This document shows, one piece after another, positions 57,127 to 64,000 of a stretch of 64,000 nt of DNA. A program made the position numbers and the translations under genes. Position 1 is the stretch's first letter; every line of letters starts with the position of its first letter. The stretch comes from Gnetum montanum (Eukaryota; Streptophyta; Gnetopsida; Gnetales; Gnetaceae). Under the pieces are notes generated by a model. The model was not told the DNA's origin and made no database searches. It was given only the letters and a program-made list of their open reading frames with translations. The stretch covers positions 70,457 through 134,456 of the forward strand of contig MNCI01006012.1 of NCBI GenBank assembly GCA_015680685.1. The letters run 5' to 3'.

Positions 57127-58640
57127 TAATCTCTCCCATTCTTATAATTGAAACCTGTTTTAGGATGGTTGTACACTTGGGATAGCATTAAGTCCCCACA
57201 AAGCCAAATCCTTCTCATGAATCGAAATTATATTTTCAAATCCCTCATTATTCTAGTGCATCATATATTCATGCACCTTGCAATTCCTTGTGCTCCTAGC
57301 TTCTCTTGTTCAAAGCACAATAAGTTTTTTTAGTATTTTAGATGGCCTTGAATCATCAAGTACATCTTTGAGGATTTACGTTTCCATGGTAATGGCTCAA
57401 ATATAAAACACCAAATACATAAGAAAGTGGAAAATGGGTAAGAATGTCTAGTTCATAAGCATTATCATTAACTTGATCTAAAATGGACTAATCTTCTTGG
57501 ATTTGAGCTCAGAGAAGTTTACATTCATCAATCTCTCCTTGTCAAAATAAAGCCACACATTATCTCCAACATTGAAGACCACCTTCCTCTTTACCAAGTT
57601 CTTTGTAGTAGAAACTTCTTTGGCTTTTCCTTCAAGTTTATTCTTCACTTACTTATGCAAGTCTTGAATGCTTTTCATAAAATTAGAGATAAAATTAGCA
57701 TAATCATCAAATTGTTTCAAATCATCTACCATTACAAGGGAATAATCATAGTTTACCACAAATAGAATTTTCCCATTGCTATAGTGACAAGAATTATTCT
57801 AATTAAACTTAGCATGTAACAAAATATTTTCCCACCTAGTGGGTTGATTCTCACAAAGATAAATCAAAATGTTGAGTAATGATATATTTACAACTTCAAT
57901 TTGTGGATGATAGGAACTAGAAAAAGATAATTTGATATCCAAAAACTTCCACAGTGATCTCTAAAAATAACTTGTAAATTTAACATCCCTATCACTTACA
58001 ATGTTTAATGGAAGACCATGTAAGCTTATAACATTTTGAAAATACAAGTGAGCAACATGGAATGCATCATTACTTATTTTACAAGGAATAAAATGGATCA
58101 TTTTAGTGAATCTATTTAAAAAAACAAAAATGAAATCATGAATAGCTTTTGTCATGGGAATCCTACAAATAAAATCCATAGAGACACTTTCCCATGGAAC
58201 ATTAGGAATGGGTAAAGGAAAGTAATGGCCAACAATACCTTTACCTACCTTGAATATTTTGTAAATAAGAAACTTTCTAACAAAATTATTTATGTCATTT
58301 CTCATACTTGGCGAATATTAGCTCTTCCCCATAAGTTCATAGATCTTTGTCTTATCCATGTATCTAGTCATACAACACTTATGCTTTTCTTCCAAAATTT
58401 TGTACTTGAAATCACATTTTGGTACATATATTTTACCATTTTTGAAAAGAATGACCTATTTTAGATTATAGTATCTTCACATATCCATTATACCAAGTAA
58501 TGAAGAATGAAGGTAGCTTCAAACATCTCCAAAATTAGCATCATGAGAGTACAAGGAAGTTGAAATTTCAAGTCATTATACTTGAGCACAAGAGTGATTC
58601 ATAATATGAATTCTTAAAAGAGCATCTTCCACTACATTGC
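57127..58640 (-). pseudogene. Integrase (and end of RNase H) remnant of element H
   Basis: RNase H end GKSNVVEDALLR (about 58655-58620). Open piece 58305-57961: FVRKFLIYKIFKVGKG, then PNVPWESVSMDFICRIP with the first aspartate, FLNRFTKMIHFIPC, and LHGLPLNIVSDRDVKF with the second aspartate. The third acidic region SSYHPQIEVVN is near 57900. The C-terminal domain has NYDYSLV and FNVGDNVWLYFDKERL (about 57590-57530). This wording (M-D-F-I, L-P-x-x-I-V-S-D-R-D, V-G-D-x-V-W) is the chromovirus type. Confidence 0.82.
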
Positions 58641-58901
58641 TTTTCCCTTCCCATTTTTCCTTGAAAATAAAAGAAAATTTTAATGCTAAAGGTTGCACCA
58701 TTGATGGAAGTTCACTGTATGCTTCTATTTACTTATTATAAGGGTTGAAATGCTAACAAAACCATGTATAGTCTCTTCATGTTCTTGTATGTACTCTTGC
58801 TCACTAAGTAATATCAATGAAGCATTAATAGGGACATTTTTCTTGTACTAAGACCAAGTCATAACGATGAGTTCATGTATCTCTTATTCTCTTTGGATAA
58901 A

Positions 58902-59359
58902 TTAAACATTTCTTGCACCACTAAAATAAGCCTTGTTGTTAAAGTTCAAAGCCCTTCCAAAAATAACATTAGCATAATCAATTGAGAGGATATCGCAATG
59001 TACCTTATCTCTAGATGATCCAATTTTGAATGAAGAAAAATACATCTCTCTTTTACCTCTAGGAAGTAATCCTTGGAAAGCCAATGGACCCTATAAGGCT
59101 TAGGATGCAAAAATATGTTCAACCCAAGCTTATAAGTAGTCTTTAAAGAGATTAAATTTTCTTGAGCACCACCATCAATCAAAATGTGTATCCATTTAGC
59201 ACTATCTAGATACCTAACTCTAATCCTAAAGATCATATTTCTTCTAGGGTTCTCATTGGCATTCAAGTTTTCCATAAAAGTGCAAGAATTAGTTTCAATG
59301 ATAGCTTTAATCATTAGTGCATGAGGATTACCTTCATTAGAGAATTCTTCCTTTTCCAA
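58902..59359 (-). pseudogene. Protease remnant and gag end of element H
   Basis: HILIDGGAQENLISLKTTYK (about 59190-59130) is the retropepsin active site with D-G-G in place of D-S/T-G. LGLNIFLHPKPYRVHWLS follows as in chromoviruses. It ends in VIFGRALNF (about 58968-58940), corresponding to the L-L-G-R-P-W motif. Breaks between 59359-58946 and 59084-58902 frames. Confidence 0.78.
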
Positions 59360-60239
59360 GATTTAAAGCTCCTTGTCTTTGGAGATCTTTGGATTTTTTT
59401 CATTTCTATTTCTTGTATCCCTGTTCATTTCAATTAAAGCATTCAAGTTTGGATGCGTATTGATTTCCTTAACCCCTTCCATTCTTAGAATCTTGGCCCT
59501 CCTTGAACTTGTCTTGATTTTCCCTGTGTATTCTTGGCATTTCCCTTCTCCTTGTCTTATTTCACACTTTTATAAGCTTTGGAGTCCTTAAATTTAGAAG
59601 ATTTGGGACCTCTATTATAACCTTGGGATTTCTATTCAGTCTTAAGAGCCAATTCAAAAGCATCATCCAAGGTTTTGGGCTCATAGAATGTTATCTCTTG
59701 TTAGTATTATGTCTTTAATCCTTCTTAAAAATTTGATGTTTTTCATAATAATCCTAATGAACTTTTGCAAGTTATAAGGCTTCTAAAAATACATGTAAAA
59801 ATATTTAATACTCTTATCACCTTCTATCTCAAAGTACTTGTTCAAATTCTTAAGCCAAGAAATAAAAGACTCAGTGCCTTTTATCCCATTGAAGGTCTTC
59901 ACTTCTATATGAGGCATTCTAGAGGCATGCATATAAGCTTTTGCAAGAGTAATATCTAATTATTTTCATAGATTTTTTGAGATCTAAAAGTAGATCTATT
60001 GTTTCACCCTCTTGGAAATATATACCTATGAGATATTGATCCAATAATTAAAGAATAAGGATTTTCATCATAGCTCTCATCTTCCCCAATATCTTCATCT
60101 CTAAAAGGAATTTCATATTTAAGATCAATCATGGATGGTTACATTGATGAAGAAGCCCTTGATGAAGAAAATTTAGAGTTGACATCTTTCCTAGCTGCCC
60201 TTGGTGTTAGAGGTTAATCTTTCTTTTCTTCAAGCCTTA
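59360..60239 (-). pseudogene. Gag remnant of element H
   Basis: Lys-, Asn- and Ser-rich frame pieces such as KTLDDAFELALK (about 59680-59645) and, upstream, FEYLNKYFEIEGDKSIKYF (about 59850-59790), which resemble the capsid end of chromoviruses. Broken throughout. Confidence 0.5.
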
Positions 60240-61252
60240 TAAATTATGTGGTCCCCCAACTTGGGTACTCCACACTTGGAGGTTAGACCCCATGCACACC
60301 TCCAAAGTTTATTTCTACAAAAGTGGTTTGAAGGAAATCACACCTTGGACAACCTCTAAGCAATGCTTTGCAGTGTTTCATTGTTGCAAAACCACTCAAC
60401 CTTGCAAGGTCCCAACAAGCTTAGAATGTGGTTTCAAGGATCATACAACCTTTGAAAATTGAGCTCTACTATGGAGTGTTTTAATGCTACACAAACACTA
60501 AATCCCACAGGATCCAAACAAGCTCAATTATGATGCCTTATCACAAGATGCACATCAACCCCAATAGGGCTCCAAAAACAAAATGACAAGGAAAGAATGT
60601 AATCTAAAATTATAGGTCCTTGTACTTTGAAGAAAATTAAATAATCAATCAAGAAAATGATTTAACAAATGAAGTACATAAGTATAATATACAATGATTT
60701 CTTTAATAATGATAATTCATGCACAAAACTTCAACAATATCCAAGAGAATGAAGTCTTCTTATAGCCTTGGAATTTCTAAGAGCACCTTGGAATTCATGA
60801 AATAGCTATCTAAAGAATAGTGTAGACATCTACTTTGACATTGGGATGTCTCTCTGAAATTGACTTCCATTCTAGGGAGACATCTCCTCTTGAAATGGGA
60901 CATCTTTGTGAAGACTTCTTCTCTTAAAAAAAGACATCTTGTGTTTTCGAGAGACATCTTCTTTACATGTTCTCCACTTCGGCCAAGACATCTTCTACTA
61001 TTATAAGACATATTCTTAGCTTATAAACTTAGATTTATTAGGCTTCAACTTGCTGATTTAGCTTCTTTCCAATCCTTGGAGCATCTTCATCTAGCTTGCA
61101 TCTTCATACTTGTTCATGTTCCCTTGAGACCTTGTAGTCTCAACTTTGACATCTCTTTGTAGATGTTATTTCTTTAAGCTCTCCTTCATGCCTTGCAAAA
61201 ACATCACATTCCACAATATTCCAAAAGGCTTCGACATACCAAAAGGTCAACA
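60240..61252 (-). repeat. 3' LTR of element I (copia-like), left border unclear
   Basis: Right border set by GGTCAACA (61252) directly followed by ATATCCCCCTTTTT, which on the minus strand is the polypurine tract AAAAAGGGGGATAT before TGTTGACC, the common copia form. The interior carries many GACATCT words (60826-61010). No second copy, so the left border is a guess. Confidence 0.5.
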
Positions 61253-62400
61253 ATATCCCCCTTTTTAGTAATCTCAAAAACTTAAGAAAATGGTTGAGCA
61301 TATAAACTAATACAAAAAAAAATATTAAGATATTTAAATTCCAATGGTAGCTAGAGACTAGGAAAAAGGTTGTAAATCTCAAGGCATAGGGTAGAGATCA
61401 TGTAAAATCAAGAAAAAAACTAAGCTAATAAAACAATCTTGAACAAAGGAAAAAACCTGCCTCCACAAAAAGTGCACCACAAATAGATAACAACTAATAG
61501 ATAATCAAGATAATCACCATCTATCAATACCACAAATTGTTCATACATGCTAATCAAAAACTATCCATCCACAAGTTTTCCATACAATATGGTTGCTAAT
61601 ACATCCTTAAGATATATAAAAATCACATATGTTCAAATCCACAAAAATCGCATATGTGAAAAACAAGTTACTATAAGTCTTCCTCTTTTTGGAAATTAGC
61701 AAAAATGAGAGATAGCACCCAAGGACTCTAACTACTAACCTTGGTTACATCATTGGACTCATAATTTGAAGTAGCTATAGCCCTGGATGATTTGTATGAC
61801 CCCTTCTCATCATCATCACTATTAGTACTCATGCTAGATGTGTGCTTCTCATCATCATTAGAATATGGAATCTAGACAAGAGCTCTCCATGGACAAAGCT
61901 TCACTCAAAAGTGAGAGGAAACTAGTGGATCTAGCTAGGTTGGAGTCTACTATGAGGATGAGGAAGCTCCCTTCCTCTAATAAGTGATGGAATAAATAGG
62001 CCCCCGTTGGGACAAAGTCCTAAAGATACTCTAACATCTAGGAACATCATCCTTATGAAAGTTGGTGCCAGGTTACATAGGATCAGGATGCTTCCCTTGG
62101 ACATGTGCTAGTGATGCATTAGGCTCACAATTAGACTAATTTCTAGATTCATAGGCCTAGGAAGGTATAGCTACCATAGAATTTCTATGTGCAGTAGGAA
62201 GGTCCTGCTCACTATCTAAAATAGGAGTGATGATCTCCTTGAACTAATATCCATAAGAAGGAAGAGGAACTCCAGCAGCATCCATTCTCTTATGCAAGTA
62301 AGAGAGATTCCTACCAATTATCCCTATAGTATGAGAAAATTATCAAAGTAGTTTCTTCAGGGATGATATCACCTATCCACTGGTACATTTTGACCTACTC
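61253..62400 (-). other. 3' interior of element I
   Basis: Purine tract, then noncoding and low-complexity coding-like sequence on the minus strand with acidic/serine-rich runs (SNDDEKHTSSMSTNSDDDEK near 61860-61800). No family identified. Confidence 0.35.
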
Positions 62401-62479
62401 AACTAAGAAGATGCCCTAGTAGATGATGATGCTCTATTCTTTTATGATGGAGATGGCCTAATGTTGGGCTCCACTTCAT

Positions 62480-63077
62480 TTGCATGTGAGGAGCTCCTCT
62501 TATACGCATACTCCTCAAGGCTTCTCTTGCCTTTGAGCAAAGGAATCTCTAGAATGGAAGCATCTCTCTAATAGAATAATACGCTAATGCATCCAAAGAT
62601 CCTCTCTTTGGTGAACATGGTCAACATGTCATAGCAAAAAGTATGGCCCAAGTCTAGTGGTTGTGTTGTAAGTAGGCCATAGAGAACAAAAGCTTGGGGT
62701 GGCAATAGATAGATATAGCTTCCTCCTTTTACAATAGTGTTATATAAAATAATAAGGAATAAGGTGGAATCATCTTGAGGCATCATATTCCTATAAATTT
62801 TTACTCTATTAAAAGACACTAACTCTCTAAACAAGGCATCTTAGAATTCATCATGTGTGACAAGAATTATACCATTTAAAAAGATATCATTCATATAATG
62901 AATGGCAACCCAAAAAACATCAACACTGGAAATCCCAAGTAATGCATTTAATACTTGGAAAGACACATCAATTGCTAAACGTCCAACCATAGTATTAAAT
63001 TCTCCAACAACAACATTAGTAATCACAATATTACAGTAAAATTCTTTGATAAGAACTTCAAGAACCAAGAAATCCAT
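62480..63077 (-). pseudogene. Similar to the putative plant transposon protein domain
   Basis: Open pieces 63077-62841 and 62834-62568 are joined by a single stop. Blocks LIKEFYCNIVI, FQVLNALLGI, STLFLIILYNTIVKGG, IYLLPPQAFVLYGLL and DMLTMF follow the order of the domain often annotated in plants as putative plant transposon protein (the V-R-E-F-Y-A-N, I-x-x-L-L-G-L and V-x-G-x-x-I-D-L-P type blocks). The function of that family is unknown. Here it sits between a zinc-knuckle remnant and a copia-type polypurine tract, where RT and RNase H would be expected. Assignment from memory of the family, moderate certainty. Confidence 0.45.
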
Positions 63078-64000
63078 AGTAATGAAGGCAACCTAGTTCA
63101 AAACTAGAAATAGCTCTTCAAAGATTGTTTCCTATGCAAAGAAAAGAATAATGAATGCTTAAAAATGATATTAATGGTTTGAATTACATCAAACCAATGC
63201 TATCCATTTGTAGATTTGAACTGGGAGTTTAGGTGCTTACATTGCTAGTGGAGCCTCCCCTAGACCTCTTCTTTGGTGATGCCTTTGATGTTCCAACCTT
63301 CTTGTGGGCCATAGCTACTCAAATCATTGTCAGTAATGGTCCCTTGGTCATTTCCTTATGGTAAACTTTGATGAAAGTGGACAAAAAGAAGGTTTTAATG
63401 AGAAAGAAGGCATCTCCTTTGGGAGATAGACACCTCCTCCACACCTATTACTAAGAATAGATGTCTCCTTAGGAAGAGGCTCAATAGGATAGGGTTCAAA
63501 AATGGTTGTAAATGATTATAGTCTTAAAATATAAAATGAATTAAATACTTATCTTTAATTACCTTTCTTGCTGAAGAAAATGAAGGTGCCTAGTATGCTA
63601 GAGAATGAGATTCATCTTTCGAGGTTTCTCTTCTTACATAGACTTCTTCAATTTCTAAGACTTGGCTTCCTCTCATGAATTTTTTGGAGAGAGTCTTCTC
63701 ATTTCCCTATTCCTTCCTTTTGACTCTCCTCACTTTCTTAACTAACCCCCTTTTCCTTTTCGCAATTCTTCCTATGCTCCTACATGGTTTCCTTTCTCTG
63801 TGTATTTTGGTAAAACCAAGAAGTCTTATGGGATGACCAGATATTCATGTGATAAAATTTTAATTTCACTCCCATTTATTATGCCCAAATTTATTACAAT
63901 AATAACATCTCACCTTCCTATTAAAGTGATCATATCTTGAGGTTGCTCTTAGTTGAGGTGTAGTGCTTGTTGATTCTTCATTCTTTGGAGTAGCCTTTGG
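63078..64000 (-). pseudogene. Gag-like zinc-knuckle remnant and linker of element I
   Basis: On the minus strand RYDHFNRKVRCYYCNKFGHN (about 63938-63879) is a C-x2-C-x4-H zinc knuckle of copia gag type with the last cysteine lost, followed by basic sequence (KRKRGLVKKVRRVKRKE, near 63760-63710) and broken frames to 63078. The gene continues past the window edge. Confidence 0.45.

Larger units (their letters stand above)
56360..60239 (-). mobile_element. Element H: chromovirus-like element with RT deleted
   Basis: Minus strand. 3' LTR 56360-57126, purine tract GAATGGGAGAGATTA beside it, then integrase, end of RNase H, protease and gag in reverse order. The piece from the late RNase H motif GKSNVVEDAL (about 58650) to protease (58902) leaves no room for RT, so most of RT and RNase H is deleted. 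The right end is replaced by the LTR of element I. Confidence 0.72.

Noticed and set aside
56360-61252. 56360-57126 and 60240-61252 as the two LTRs of one element
   Set aside because: They share AGACATCT words, but their ends differ (CATCCTCA versus GGTCAACA) and each has its own polypurine tract pointing the same way.
1-64000. CRISPR arrays, bacterial operons, ribosome binding sites, tRNA or rRNA genes, organelle DNA
   Set aside because: No regularly spaced repeats, no tRNA cloverleaf with both boxes and no organellar genes seen; the content is plant nuclear repeats.

Overview
This window is nuclear DNA of a seed plant with a large, slowly purged genome. Every structure I can resolve is a decayed plant transposable element: Ty3/gypsy elements with a tRNA-Asp primer site, a Tekay/Del-like chromovirus, a second chromovirus, a copia-like end, a Mutator-like element and a smaller inverted-repeat element. 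The sequence is AT-rich and visibly short of CpG. Almost all coding stretches carry stops and frameshifts, and base changes at recognisable sites are mostly C-to-T or G-to-A, as expected after long methylation of silenced repeats. A gymnosperm would fit (inference only; no host gene names the species). I see no intact host gene, tRNA, rRNA or CRISPR array.

Layout. Element E (minus, cut by the left edge) fills 1-3481. A chromovirus G (plus) starts near 3530, but its 5' LTR is split over about 43 kb by three insertions: an inverted-repeat DNA element (4265-5696, 5-bp duplication TTGGT), a large Ty3 element A (plus, 6034-41650, duplication TATAG on both sides) and a Mutator-like element (42781-45728, 9-bp duplication TAGCACTTG). 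G gag-pol then runs from 46290 to about 50296 and its 3' LTR starts at 50297.

Inside A sit element B (minus, 16123 to about 26108, the only element of its family here with gag, protease, RT, RNase H and integrase remnants all recognisable) and element C (plus, 27098-39399, duplication TATGG on both sides). Inside C, exactly in its primer-binding site, sits element D (minus, 27912-34949). The order of insertion is therefore G, then A, then C, then D, with B separately inside A; the LTR pairs look more diverged by eye in the outer elements. C (gag only) and D (gag plus protease) lack RT and integrase and look like non-autonomous relatives of B.

Right part. Element F (50877-56037) has two similar LTRs but no recognisable gag or pol. 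Between its LTRs is a sense-oriented, apparently intronless, broken copy of a CCR4-type deadenylase domain, a probable case of host-gene capture. A PPR-protein fragment lies in the 3' part of A (about 14860-15225). From 56360 there is a minus-strand chromovirus H whose RT is deleted, then a minus-strand copia-like 3' end (element I, about 60240-64000) carrying a stretch that resembles the putative plant transposon protein domain.

Two single-N positions (8183 and 29686) are flanked by exact duplicates of 53 and 44 bp and look like unmerged assembly joins. I found no convincing new biological system; the most interesting items are the two captured host-gene fragments, the D-in-PBS insertion, palindrome arrays upstream of the LTR promoters, and conserved G-run palindromes at the coding/3'-noncoding border of this element family.
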